From assembly GCF_016741935.1 (NCBI RefSeq), contig NZ_JAERRG010000010.1:1-64000 (forward strand): a DNA stretch of 64,000 bases. The letters are read 5' to 3'. This DNA is from Streptomyces endocoffeicus. GTDB lineage: Bacteria; Actinomycetota; Actinomycetes; Streptomycetales; Streptomycetaceae. A program made the position numbers and the translations under genes. Under the pieces are notes generated by a model. That model searched no databases. It had not been told where the DNA came from and saw nothing but the letters and a program-made list of their open reading frames with translations. The first letter of the stretch is position 1. Every line of letters begins with the position of its first letter. Below are positions 15,956 to 25,243 of this stretch, piece by piece.

Positions 15956-17944
15956 GTGAGCGCCCCCCAGGACCCCCGCCGCCGCGGGGTGCCCGGCCCG
16001 GCCGGACCCCGTGGCGACCGCCGCCCCCGCCAGGACTCAGGACGGCGCCCCGACGAGCGCCGGCGCCAGGGCGGACCGTCCGGCCGTCCGGCCCCGCGCC
16101 CCCGCCCCGGTGCTGCCCAGCAGCTGCGGCTGGGCAGCCCGCGCCCCCGGCTGCGGCTGATCAGCCTCGGCCTCACCCTCGTCATGCTGATCTTCGTCGT
16201 ACGGCTGCTGCAGGTGCAGGCCGTCGACGCCAGCGCCTACGCGGCCAAGGCCAACATCAACCGCTACATCCCGGTGAAACTGTCCGCCGAGCGCGGCTCC
16301 ATCACCGACCGCGACGGCGTCGACCTGGCGACCACGGTGGACGCCTACGACATCACCGCCGCCCCCGACCTCCTCACGCCCAAGACGGCCAGGACCCACG
16401 ACGCGCCCCGCCAGGCCGCGGCCCTGCTCGCGCCGATCCTCGGCAAGGACCAGGCGGACCTGGAGCAGAAGCTCACCGACAACCCCAGGTCGCAGTACGT
16501 CGTGCTCGCCCGGCAGCAGTCCCCGCAGGTCTGGAACCAGATCAAGGACCTGAAGAGCGCCCTGGACGACGCGGCGGCCAAGGGCAAGGGCACCAATGTC
16601 CTGGCCGGGGTCAACCGCGAGGCGCACAGCAAGCGGGTCTATCCGAACGGGGACCTCGCCGCCGGGATTCTGGGATTCGTGGACGCCGACGGACGCGGCT
16701 CCGCCGGGCTCGAGCAGCAGCTCAACAAGAAGCTCGCGGGCAAGGACGGCAAGCGCGTCTACGCCCAGTCCGGCGGCCACCAGGTGCCCACCGGCGACGT
16801 CAGGGAGCAGCCCGCGGTCCCCGGCAGCGACTACGAGCTGACCATCGACCGGGACATCCAGTGGGCCGCCCAGAGCGCCATCGCCGACCAGGTGCGCAAG
16901 TCCGGGGCCGACCGCGGCTACGTCATCGTCCAGGACACCCGCACGGGGCAGCTCCTGGCCATGGCCAACGCCCCCGGCTTCGACCCCAACGACATCACCA
17001 CTACGGACGCCGACGCCCTGGGCAACGCCGCGGTCTCCGACGCCTACGAGCCCGGCAGCGTCAGCAAGCTGATGTCCATGGCCGCCGTCCTCCAGGAGGG
17101 CGTGGCGCGCTGGGACACCCATGTGGTGGTCCCCAACCGGCTGCCCCGCGCCGACCGGGCCTTCGCCGACGACATCGACCATTCGACCTGGTACCTCACG
17201 CTCAACGGCGTGCTCGCCAAGTCCAGCAACATCGGCACGATCCTCGCCACCGAGCAGCTGGCCAAGACCAAGCGGCAGAAGAACCAGATCCTCTACTCCT
17301 ACCTGCGCAAGTTCGGGATCGGCCAGCCCTCCGGGCTCGGCTTCCCCGGTGAGACCCCGGGCATCCTGGCCAAGCCGCAGGACTGGAGCGCCTCCCAGCA
17401 GTACACCATCCCCTTCGGCCAGGGGCTGTCGCTCAACGCCATCCAGGCGGCCTCGGTGTACTCCACCATCGCCAACGGGGGCGAGCGCATCGCGCCCACC
17501 CTCGTCCGCGGCGCCAGGGGGCCCGGCGGCGACTTCACCGCCGCGCCCGCCCCCAAGAAGACCCGTGTCGTCAGTAAGGAGACCGCGAAGACGCTCGCCG
17601 AGATGCTCGAGTCGGTCGTCGACGATGAGCAGGGCACCGGCACCAAGGCGAAGATCCCGGGCTATCTTGTCGCGGGCAAGACCGGCACCTCCAACCGGGT
17701 GGACCCCAAGACCGGCCGCTACCGCGGCTACACCGCGTCCTTCGCCGGCTTCGCCCCGGCCGACAAACCTCGGCTGACCGTCTACTGTGCCGTTCAGAAC
17801 CCGACCAAGGGCAGCTACTTCGGCGGGCAGGTCTGCGGACCGGTCTACAAGAAGGTCATGGAGTTCGGCCTCAAGGCCCTTCAGGTCCCGCCCTCCGGGA
17901 AGCAGCCCAAACGGCTCCCGGTGAGCTACAGCCCGGGCCAGTGA
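15956..17944 (+). CDS. ftsI: Septal transpeptidase (class B PBP)
   Basis: A 662-aa class B penicillin-binding protein that crosslinks septal peptidoglycan. A long Arg/Pro/Gly-rich cytoplasmic tail (residues 1-60) precedes one membrane helix (LRLISLGLTLVMLIFVVRLL, about 64-83). The dimerisation domain begins with RGSITDRDGVDLA. The transpeptidase has the acyl-serine box SVSK at 368-371, SSN at 423-425 and KTGTS at 575-579. There are no PASTA repeats. The GTG start lacks a strong ribosome site. Position between ftsL and murE is the standard dcw place. Beta-lactams are the known inhibitors of the family. Confidence 0.95.
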   Translation: MSAPQDPRRRGVPGPAGPRGDRRPRQDSGRRPDERRRQGGPSGRPAPRPRPGAAQQLRLGSPRPRLRLISLGLTLVMLIFVVRLLQVQAVDASAYAAKANINRYIPVKLSAERGSITDRDGVDLATTVDAYDITAAPDLLTPKTARTHDAPRQAAALLAPILGKDQADLEQKLTDNPRSQYVVLARQQSPQVWNQIKDLKSALDDAAAKGKGTNVLAGVNREAHSKRVYPNGDLAAGILGFVDADGRGSAGLEQQLNKKLAGKDGKRVYAQSGGHQVPTGDVREQPAVPGSDYELTIDRDIQWAAQSAIADQVRKSGADRGYVIVQDTRTGQLLAMANAPGFDPNDITTTDADALGNAAVSDAYEPGSVSKLMSMAAVLQEGVARWDTHVVVPNRLPRADRAFADDIDHSTWYLTLNGVLAKSSNIGTILATEQLAKTKRQKNQILYSYLRKFGIGQPSGLGFPGETPGILAKPQDWSASQQYTIPFGQGLSLNAIQAASVYSTIANGGERIAPTLVRGARGPGGDFTAAPAPKKTRVVSKETAKTLAEMLESVVDDEQGTGTKAKIPGYLVAGKTGTSNRVDPKTGRYRGYTASFAGFAPADKPRLTVYCAVQNPTKGSYFGGQVCGPVYKKVMEFGLKALQVPPSGKQPKRLPVSYSPGQ

Positions 17945-17956
17945 GCGGACTCAGCA

Positions 17957-19717
17957 GTGACGACGATCACGCCGGACCCCGGGAACCACGGTCCGGTACG
18001 GCCTCGCACCGCCGCCTCATTTCGCGGGGGAGCGGGTGTCCCGGGTACGCTCACCGCCGTGCCCCACGCTGATCAGTCCGAAACCCCTCAGAAGGACGTT
18101 TCTGTGGAATACCCGGGAGCGCCCCGTCCTCTCCAGGTCCGCCCGATCCCGCTGGCGGAGCTGGCGGATCAGCTGGGCGTCGAAGCCCCCGAAGCCTCGG
18201 AAGGGGCCGCGGTCACCGGGATCACCCATGACTCGCGGGCCGTGCGCCCCGGCGATGTGTACGCCGCGCTGGCCGGTGCCCGCCTCCACGGCGCGGACTT
18301 CGCCGCCCAGGCCGCCGACCTCGGCGCGGTCGCGGTGCTGACCGACCCGGCCGGTGCCGAGCGCGCCGCCGCCACCGGCCTGCCGGTCCTCGCGGTGGAC
18401 AACCCGCGCGGCCGGATGGGCGCGCTGGCCGCCACGATCTACGGCGAGCCGGGCCACGACCTGCTCCAGATCGGCATCACCGGTACCTCCGGCAAGACCA
18501 CGACCGCGTATCTCATCGAGGGCGGCCTCAAGGCCGCCGCGAAGCACGACGGCGGCCTTACGGGTCTCATCGGCACCGTGGAGATGCGGATCGGCGACGA
18601 GCGCATCAAGTCCGAGCGCACCACCCCCGAGGCCACCGACCTTCAGGCCCTGTTCGCGGTGATGCGCGAGCGCGAGGTCCGCTCGGTCGTCATGGAGGTC
18701 TCCAGCCACGCCCTGGTCCTCGGCCGCGTCGACGGCTGCGTCTTCGACGTCGCGGTCTTCAACAACCTCAGCCCGGAGCACATGGAGTTCCACTCCGGCA
18801 TGGAGGACTACTTCCAGGCCAAGGCCCAGCTGTTCACCAAGGCCCGCAGCCGCCTCGGAGTGATCAACTACGACGACGAGTACGGCCGCCGCCTCATCGA
18901 GCAGTCCGAGGTGCCCGTCACCACCTTCTCCGCCGAGGGTCACCCCGACGCCCACTGGCGCGCCGCGGACGTCGAGGTCGGCCCGCTCGGCTCGACCTTC
19001 ACCGCCGTCGGCCCGAACGGTGAGTCCGTACGGGCCGCCGCGCCCCTCCCGGGCCCCTTCAACGTGGCCAACGCGCTCGCCGCCGTCGTCGCGCTCGCCG
19101 TCGCCGGGATCGACCCGCAGACGGCCGCCGACGGCGTCGCCGCCGTCCCCGGTGTACCGGGCCGGCTGGAGCGGGTGGACGTGGGCCAGCCCTACCTCGC
19201 GGTCGTCGACTACGCCCACAAGACCGACGCCGTGGAGTCGGTGCTGCGTGCCCTCCGTAAGGTGACCGACGGCAAGCTGCACGCCGTCCTCGGCTGCGGC
19301 GGGGACCGGGACCGGCTCAAGCGCGGCCCCATGGGCGCCGCCGTGGCCCGGTACTCCGACACGGCCGTCCTCACCTCCGACAACCCCCGCTCCGAGGATC
19401 CGCTCGCGATCCTCGCCGCCATGCTCGCGGGCGCCGCCGAGGTGCCCGCCCACGAGCGCGGTGATGTGCTGGTCGAGGAGGACCGGGCCAACGCCATCGC
19501 GGCCGCCGTGGCCCGCGCCGAGCCGGGTGACACCGTCATCGTGGCGGGCAAGGGCCACGAGCTGGGCCAGGACATCGCGGGCGTGATCCGGGCCTTCGAC
19601 GACCGCCAGGTACTCCGCGAAGCCATCGAGCTCAGTGAGCGAGCCCACAGGCGCGATGCCACGCGCCCCGAGGCGAGCCCACAGCACCGGGACAAACACC
19701 TAGACGACCAGGGATGA
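17957..19717 (+). CDS. murE: UDP-MurNAc-tripeptide ligase (diaminopimelate-adding)
   Basis: A Mur ligase of 586 aa from this start that would add diaminopimelate to UDP-MurNAc-L-Ala-D-Glu. The ATP site is ITGTSGKTTTAYLIEGG near residues 174-190. The diaminopimelate-recognition motif DNPRSEDP is intact; streptomycetes use the LL isomer. The C-terminal domain includes GCGGDRDRLKRGPMG. The start is uncertain: GTG 17957 has no good ribosome site, whereas GTG 18102 (VEYPGAPRPLQ) has AAGGA seven bases upstream and gives a more usual length of about 538 aa. The Ser/Arg-rich tail at the end is species-variable. Confidence 0.94.
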   Translation: MTTITPDPGNHGPVRPRTAASFRGGAGVPGTLTAVPHADQSETPQKDVSVEYPGAPRPLQVRPIPLAELADQLGVEAPEASEGAAVTGITHDSRAVRPGDVYAALAGARLHGADFAAQAADLGAVAVLTDPAGAERAAATGLPVLAVDNPRGRMGALAATIYGEPGHDLLQIGITGTSGKTTTAYLIEGGLKAAAKHDGGLTGLIGTVEMRIGDERIKSERTTPEATDLQALFAVMREREVRSVVMEVSSHALVLGRVDGCVFDVAVFNNLSPEHMEFHSGMEDYFQAKAQLFTKARSRLGVINYDDEYGRRLIEQSEVPVTTFSAEGHPDAHWRAADVEVGPLGSTFTAVGPNGESVRAAAPLPGPFNVANALAAVVALAVAGIDPQTAADGVAAVPGVPGRLERVDVGQPYLAVVDYAHKTDAVESVLRALRKVTDGKLHAVLGCGGDRDRLKRGPMGAAVARYSDTAVLTSDNPRSEDPLAILAAMLAGAAEVPAHERGDVLVEEDRANAIAAAVARAEPGDTVIVAGKGHELGQDIAGVIRAFDDRQVLREAIELSERAHRRDATRPEASPQHRDKHLDDQG

Positions 19718-19779
19718 CAGACCGCCATGCGCGCACCAGCCCCCTCCAGGCAGCTCTCCCGCACGGCCGGAGGTGATCA

Positions 19780-21219
19780 GTGATCGCACTGTCCCTCACC
19801 GAGATCGCCGGCCTAGTCGGTGGACAGCCGCACGACATACCGGACCCGGACCTGAAGGTCACGGGCCCCGTCGTGATCGACTCCCGTGAGGTGCGGCCCG
19901 GCAGCCTCTTCGCCGCGCTCCCCGGGGAGCGCGTGGACGGCCACGACTTCGCCAGGGGCGCGGTCGAGGCGGGCGCCGCGGCGGTTCTGGCCGCCCGTCC
20001 CGTCGGCACCCCGGACGCCCCCGTACCGGCGATCGTCGTCCCCGACGTCATCGCCGCCATGGGAGCGCTCGCGCGCGCCGTCGTGGAGCGCCTGGGCACC
20101 ACCGTGGTCGCCCTCACCGGCTCCGCCGGCAAGACGAGCACCAAGGACCTCATCGCCCAACTGCTCCAGCGCCGCGGCCCCACCGTATGGACGCCGGGCT
20201 CGCTCAACAACGAGATCGGCCTGCCGCTCACCGCGATGAGCGCCGACGAGGCCACCCAGCACCTGGTGCTGGAGATGGGCGCCCGCGGTAAGGGCCACAT
20301 CCGGTATCTGGCCACTCTCACCCCGCCCCGTATCGGACTCGTGCTCAACGTCGGCACCGCCCATATCGGGGAGTTCGGCGGCCGGGAGCAGATCGCCGAG
20401 GCCAAGGGCGAGCTCGTGGAGTCCCTGCCGTCCGCAGCGGAGGGCGGGGTGGCGGTGCTCAACGCCGACGACCCCTTGGTGCGCGCCATGGCGTCGCGCA
20501 CCAAGGCCCGTACCGTCCTGTTCGGCGAGGCCGAGGACGCCGATGTGCGCGCCGGGAATGTCCGGCTCGCCGACGGCGGGCGCCCCGCCTTCACGCTTCA
20601 CACCCCTACCGGGTGCGGCGAAGTGACCATGCGCCTGTACGGTGAGCACCACGTGTCGAACGCGCTCGCCGCGGCCGCCGTCGCCCATGAGTTGGGCATG
20701 TCCGTCGACGAGATCGCCGTGGCGCTCTCCGAGGCGGGGCAGCTCTCCCGCTGGCGGATGGAGGTCACCGAGCGCTCGGACGGCGTGACGGTCGTCAACG
20801 ACGCCTACAACGCGAACCCCGAGTCCATGCGAGCAGCGCTGCGCGCGCTGGTCGCCATGGGCGCTGCCACACCGGGGCGTCGCACGTGGGCGGTGCTCGG
20901 CCCGATGGCCGAGCTGGGCGAGGATTCACTGGCCGAGCACGACGCGGTCGGGCGGCTGGCCGTCCGGCTCAACGTCAGCAAGCTCGTGGCGGTCGGCGGC
21001 CAGGAGGCCGCCTGGCTGGACATGGGCGCCAAGAACGAGGGTTCGTGGGGTGAGGAGTCGGTGCACGTGTCCGACGTGCGGGCAGCGGTCGATCTGCTGC
21101 GCAGCGAGCTGCGACCGGGGGACGTCGTGTTGGTGAAGGCATCCAGGTCGGTCGGCCTGGAGCGGCTTGCGCAGGCATTGCTCGACGGTGAGGGTGAGGT
21201 CTCCGGCCGATGGGCATGA
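19780..21219 (+). CDS. murF: UDP-MurNAc-pentapeptide synthetase
   Basis: A 479-aa Mur ligase that would add D-Ala-D-Ala to the tripeptide. The ATP-binding loop is ALTGSAGKTSTKDLIAQLL at about residues 109-127, with VWTPGSLNNEIGLPLT, EMGARGKGHI and NDAYNANPESMRAAL as further MurF hallmarks. The GTG start follows one of the best ribosome sites in the window (GGAGGTGATCA, adjacent to the start). It overlaps mraY by 10 bp. Confidence 0.96.
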   Translation: MIALSLTEIAGLVGGQPHDIPDPDLKVTGPVVIDSREVRPGSLFAALPGERVDGHDFARGAVEAGAAAVLAARPVGTPDAPVPAIVVPDVIAAMGALARAVVERLGTTVVALTGSAGKTSTKDLIAQLLQRRGPTVWTPGSLNNEIGLPLTAMSADEATQHLVLEMGARGKGHIRYLATLTPPRIGLVLNVGTAHIGEFGGREQIAEAKGELVESLPSAAEGGVAVLNADDPLVRAMASRTKARTVLFGEAEDADVRAGNVRLADGGRPAFTLHTPTGCGEVTMRLYGEHHVSNALAAAAVAHELGMSVDEIAVALSEAGQLSRWRMEVTERSDGVTVVNDAYNANPESMRAALRALVAMGAATPGRRTWAVLGPMAELGEDSLAEHDAVGRLAVRLNVSKLVAVGGQEAAWLDMGAKNEGSWGEESVHVSDVRAAVDLLRSELRPGDVVLVKASRSVGLERLAQALLDGEGEVSGRWA

Positions 21220-22283
21220 GGCAGGTTCTCTTCTCGGGAGCCATCGGGCTCTTTCTGACCCTGATCGGCACGCCGGTGCTGATCAAGCTGCTGGCCCGCA
21301 AGGGCTATGGCCAGTTCATCCGGGACGACGGTCCGCGGACGCACGGCAGCAAGAAGGGCACGCCCACGATGGGCGGTATCTCCTTCATCCTGGCCACGTT
21401 GATCGCCTACGCCCTGACGAAGGTGATCACGGGCAGCCAGCCGACCTTCTCGGGCGTGCTGGTGCTCTTCCTGTTCGCGGGCATGGGCCTGGTCGGCTTC
21501 CTCGACGACTACATCAAGATCGTCAAGCAGCGCAGCCTGGGTCTGCGGGCCAAGGCCAAGATGGCCGGGCAGCTGATCGTCGGTATCGCCTTCGCGATCC
21601 TCGCACTGAACTTCGCCGACGCGCGCCAGCAGACCCCCGCCTCCGACCGGCTCTCCTTCGTCCAGGACTTCGGCTGGTCCTTCGGCCCGGTGATCTTCGC
21701 GATCTGGGCGCTGTTCATGATCCTGGCGATGTCGAACGGCGTGAACCTCACCGACGGTCTCGACGGTCTGGCCACCGGCGCCTCCGTCATGGTCTTCGGC
21801 GCCTACACCTTCATCGGCGTCTGGCAGTACCAGGAGTCCTGCGCCAACGCGCAGACCCTCACCAATCCGGCGTCCTGTTTCGAGGTCCGCGACCCGCTCG
21901 ATCTGGCCGTCGTCGCCTCCGCCCTGATGGGCGCCTGCTTCGGCTTCCTGTGGTGGAACACCTCACCCGCCAAGATCTTCATGGGGGACACCGGTTCGCT
22001 CGCGCTCGGCGGCGCGCTCGCCGGCCTCGCCATCTGCTCCCGTACGGAGCTGCTGCTGGCCCTCCTCGGCGGTCTGTTCGTCCTGATCACCATGTCCGTG
22101 GTCATCCAGGTCGGCTCCTTCCGGACGACCGGGCGACGGGTCTTCCGGATGGCACCGCTCCAGCACCACTTCGAACTCAAGGGGTGGAGCGAAGTCCTTG
22201 TGGTGGTCCGGTTCTGGATCATCCAGGGCATGTGCGTGATCGTCGGCCTCGGCCTCTTCTACGCGGGGTGGCGAGCCTCGTGA
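21210..22283 (+). CDS. mraY: Phospho-MurNAc-pentapeptide transferase (lipid I synthase)
   Basis: A 357-aa polytopic membrane enzyme with about ten helices that transfers phospho-MurNAc-pentapeptide to undecaprenyl phosphate. Conserved cytoplasmic motifs are visible: GPRTHGSKKGTPTMGG, GFLDDYIKI, NLTDGLDGLATG, KIFMGDTGSLALGG and APLQHHFELKGWSE. The ATG at 21210 is reported, but Met3 (21216, MRQVLFSG) aligns better with usual family starts. Its stop overlaps the murD start (GTGA). Confidence 0.97.
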   Translation: MGMRQVLFSGAIGLFLTLIGTPVLIKLLARKGYGQFIRDDGPRTHGSKKGTPTMGGISFILATLIAYALTKVITGSQPTFSGVLVLFLFAGMGLVGFLDDYIKIVKQRSLGLRAKAKMAGQLIVGIAFAILALNFADARQQTPASDRLSFVQDFGWSFGPVIFAIWALFMILAMSNGVNLTDGLDGLATGASVMVFGAYTFIGVWQYQESCANAQTLTNPASCFEVRDPLDLAVVASALMGACFGFLWWNTSPAKIFMGDTGSLALGGALAGLAICSRTELLLALLGGLFVLITMSVVIQVGSFRTTGRRVFRMAPLQHHFELKGWSEVLVVVRFWIIQGMCVIVGLGLFYAGWRAS

Positions 22284-23731
22284 CGTCCGGCGCCGCTTCC
22301 CCCGACGTGTCCGACCTCGCCGGACGGCAGGTCACCGTCGCCGGACTCGGCGTCTCCGGGGTCCCCGCAGCGCGTGCGCTGCGGGGCCTCGGGGCCTCGG
22401 TGACCGTGGTCAACGGCAGCGACGGCGAAGCGCAGCGCGCCCAGGCGGCCGAGCTGGAGCCGCTGGGCATCACGGTCCGCCTCGGCGACGGCGAGACGCT
22501 TCCCGACGGCACCGAGCTGATCGTGACCACCCCCGGCTGGAAGCCCACCAGCCCGCTCTTCCTGGCCGCCGCCGAGGCGGGCGTGCCCATCTGGGGCGAT
22601 GTCGAGCTGGCGTGGCGGCTCCGCGGGAAGGACGCCCCGCCCTGGCTCGCGGTCACCGGCACCAACGGCAAGACGACCACCGTAAGGATGCTGGCGGCCA
22701 TCCTGGAAGCGGCCGGGCTGCGCACGGCGGCCGTCGGCAACATCGGCGTCTCGCTCCTGGACATCGTGCTGGGCGACGAGCCGTACGACGTGCTGGCCGT
22801 CGAGCTCTCCAGCTACCAGCTGCACTGGGCGCCCTCGCTGCGCGCCCACTCCGGGGCGGTGCTCAACCTCGCCCCCGACCACCTCGACTGGCACGGCTCC
22901 ATGGCGGCCTACGCGGCCGACAAGGGCCGGATCTACGAGGGCAACCAGGTGGCCTGCGTCTACAACGTGGCCGACCCCGCCACCGAGGACCTGGTGCGCG
23001 CGGCCGACGTCGAGGAGGGCTGCCGGGCGATCGGCTTCACCCTCGGCACCCCCGGTCCCTCCCAGTTCGGCGTCGTGGAGGACATCCTCGTCGACCGGGC
23101 CTTCGTGGCGGACCGGCAGAAGCAGGCGCAGGAGCTCGCCGAGGTCTCCGACGTGAACCCGCCGGCCCCGCACAACATCGCCAACGCCCTCGCGGCGGCC
23201 GCCCTGGCCCGCGCCTACGGCGTCCCGCCGACGGCCGTACGGGACGGCCTGCGCGCCTTCCGGCCCGACCCGCACCGGGTGGAGCACGTGGCGGACGTCG
23301 ACGGCGTGGCCTACGTCGACGACTCCAAGGCGACCAACACCCATGCCGCGGAGGCGTCGTTGGGCGCCTATGAGCACATCGTGTGGATCGCGGGCGGCCT
23401 CGCCAAGGGGGCCACCTTCGACGAGCTCGTCCTTACGGCGGCCAAGCGGCTGCGCGGCGTGGTGCTGATCGGCGCCGACCGCGCCCTGATCCGGGAAGCG
23501 CTCACGCGACACGCAGCGGATGTCCCGGTCGTGGACCTCGACCGGACCGACACTGGGGCGATGGCTGCGGCTGTGCGCGAAGCGGCGCGGCTCGCCCGGC
23601 CGGGCGATACCGTCCTGATGGCCCCGGCCTGTGCCTCGATGGACATGTTCACCAACTACAACGAGCGGGGCGACGCCTTCGCCGCGGCGGTTCATGACCT
23701 GGCCTCCGGCCGGGTCCCGGACGACCAGTAG
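22280..23731 (+). CDS. murD: UDP-MurNAc-L-alanine:D-glutamate ligase
   Basis: A 483-aa ligase that adds D-Glu to UDP-MurNAc-L-Ala. The N-terminal domain starts with QVTVAGLGVSGVPAARAL. The ATP loop is AVTGTNGKTTTVRMLAAIL at about residues 125-143, followed by ELSSYQL, LAPDHLDWHGS and the C-terminal DDSKATNTHAAEASL. The frame is open far upstream, but GTG 22280 overlapping the mraY TGA matches the domain boundary. Confidence 0.96.
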   Translation: MTSGAASPDVSDLAGRQVTVAGLGVSGVPAARALRGLGASVTVVNGSDGEAQRAQAAELEPLGITVRLGDGETLPDGTELIVTTPGWKPTSPLFLAAAEAGVPIWGDVELAWRLRGKDAPPWLAVTGTNGKTTTVRMLAAILEAAGLRTAAVGNIGVSLLDIVLGDEPYDVLAVELSSYQLHWAPSLRAHSGAVLNLAPDHLDWHGSMAAYAADKGRIYEGNQVACVYNVADPATEDLVRAADVEEGCRAIGFTLGTPGPSQFGVVEDILVDRAFVADRQKQAQELAEVSDVNPPAPHNIANALAAAALARAYGVPPTAVRDGLRAFRPDPHRVEHVADVDGVAYVDDSKATNTHAAEASLGAYEHIVWIAGGLAKGATFDELVLTAAKRLRGVVLIGADRALIREALTRHAADVPVVDLDRTDTGAMAAAVREAARLARPGDTVLMAPACASMDMFTNYNERGDAFAAAVHDLASGRVPDDQ

Positions 23732-23785
23732 CCCGCCGGTCCCCCGCGAGGACCGCCCGCGCGGGGAAACCGGAGGGGATACGAC

Positions 23786-25237
23786 ATGACGCCCGACCAG
23801 CCCGCCGCCCCGCGCTCCCGGACGGCCCGCCCCGGCACCGGCCGCCAGGTGCCGCGCTCGGGCGGCGCCCCGCGGCTGCGGGAGGCCGTACGGGGCAAGG
23901 GCCGGGCGGCGTCACCGGCCCGCCCGCGCTCCACGGCGGGCGCCTCCCGGCCTCCGCGCCGCCCGCCGAGGGTGAACGTGCTGGACGCCCTGCGCGGGCT
24001 TCAGCAGCGTGTCAGGCGGGCCTGGGACCGGCCGCTGACCGCGTACTACCTGCTGCTCGGCGGCTCGCTGCTGATCCTGGTGCTCGGGCTGGTCATGGTC
24101 TACTCCGCCTCCCAGATCAAGGCGCTGCAGTCCGGGCTCTCACCGTCGTACTTCTTCCGCAAACAGCTCTTCGCCGCCGCGCTCGGCGGCGCGCTGATGC
24201 TGCTCGCCGTGCGGATGCCCATCAAACTGCACCGCGCCTTCGCCTATCCGCTGCTCGCGGTCTCGGTCTTCCTGATGTGTCTGGTGCAGGTCCCGGGCAT
24301 GGGCATCGCGGTCAACGGCAACCAGAACTGGATCTCCTTCGGCGGTCCCTTCCTGCTCCAGCCCAGTGAGTTCGGCAAGCTCGCGCTGGTTCTGTGGGGC
24401 GCCGATCTTCTCGCCCGCAAACAGGACAAGCGGCTGCTGGCCCAGTGGAAGCACCTGCTGGTCCCGCTGGTGCCCGCGACCGGCATGCTGCTCGGCCTGA
24501 TCATGCTGGGCGGGGACATGGGCACCGCGATCATTCTCACGGCGATCCTTTTCGGCCTGCTGTGGCTGGCCGGCGCCCCCACCCGGCTCTTCGCGGGCGT
24601 CCTCGCCTTCGCCGGGGTCATCGGCCTGCTGCTCATCAAGACCAGCGCCAACCGGATGTCCCGGCTCGCCTGCATCGGCGCCACCGAGCCGGGTGCCAAC
24701 GATCAGTGCTGGCAGGCGGTGCACGGGATCTACGCGCTCGCCAACGGCGGATGGTTCGGCTCAGGACTCGGGGCAAGTATGGAGAAATGGGGCGAACTGC
24801 CCGAACCGCATACTGACTTCATCTTCGCCATTACCGGGGAGGAACTCGGTCTGGCGGGGACGCTGTCGGTTCTCGTTCTCTTCGCGGCTCTAGGCTATGC
24901 GGGTATCCGCGTGGCCGGACGCACGGAGGACCCCTTCGTGAGGTACGCCGCGGGAGGTGTGACCACCTGGATCACGGCCCAGGCCGTGGTCAACATCGGT
25001 GCGGTGCTGGGTCTGCTGCCGATCGCTGGTGTTCCGCTCCCGCTGTTCTCCTACGGAGGGTCCGCCCTGCTGCCGACCATGTTCGCCGTCGGCCTGCTGA
25101 TCGCCTTCGCCCGGGCAGAGCCCGGTGCGCGGGCGGCGCTGGCCATGCGGCAGCCTGCTTTGCGGAAGAAGCTGGCTCGGGTGAGACGGAAGACGATGAG
25201 ACGGCCCGTCAAGAGGCGGCCGTCCGGAGAGCGGTGA
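23786..25237 (+). CDS. ftsW: SEDS peptidoglycan polymerase
   Basis: A 483-aa SEDS-family glycosyltransferase. About 75 Arg/Pro/Ala-rich cytoplasmic residues precede ten membrane helices. Family signatures are GLVMVYSASQIKALQ, NGNQNWISFGGPFLLQPSEFGKLAL, GGDMGTAIIL, PEPHTDFIFAITGEELG and VPLPLFSYGGSALL. FtsW polymerises lipid II at the septum with FtsI. The start has GGAGG nine bases upstream. The Arg/Lys-rich tail (RKKLARVRRKTMRRPVKRR) is typical of actinobacterial members. Confidence 0.96.
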   Translation: MTPDQPAAPRSRTARPGTGRQVPRSGGAPRLREAVRGKGRAASPARPRSTAGASRPPRRPPRVNVLDALRGLQQRVRRAWDRPLTAYYLLLGGSLLILVLGLVMVYSASQIKALQSGLSPSYFFRKQLFAAALGGALMLLAVRMPIKLHRAFAYPLLAVSVFLMCLVQVPGMGIAVNGNQNWISFGGPFLLQPSEFGKLALVLWGADLLARKQDKRLLAQWKHLLVPLVPATGMLLGLIMLGGDMGTAIILTAILFGLLWLAGAPTRLFAGVLAFAGVIGLLLIKTSANRMSRLACIGATEPGANDQCWQAVHGIYALANGGWFGSGLGASMEKWGELPEPHTDFIFAITGEELGLAGTLSVLVLFAALGYAGIRVAGRTEDPFVRYAAGGVTTWITAQAVVNIGAVLGLLPIAGVPLPLFSYGGSALLPTMFAVGLLIAFARAEPGARAALAMRQPALRKKLARVRRKTMRRPVKRRPSGER

Positions 25238-25243
25238 ATTTCG

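Noticed and set aside
21167..23731. Long frame suggesting a MraY-MurD fusion
   Set aside because: Its first 370 codons are an alternative frame of mraY; true MurD sequence begins at GTG 22280.
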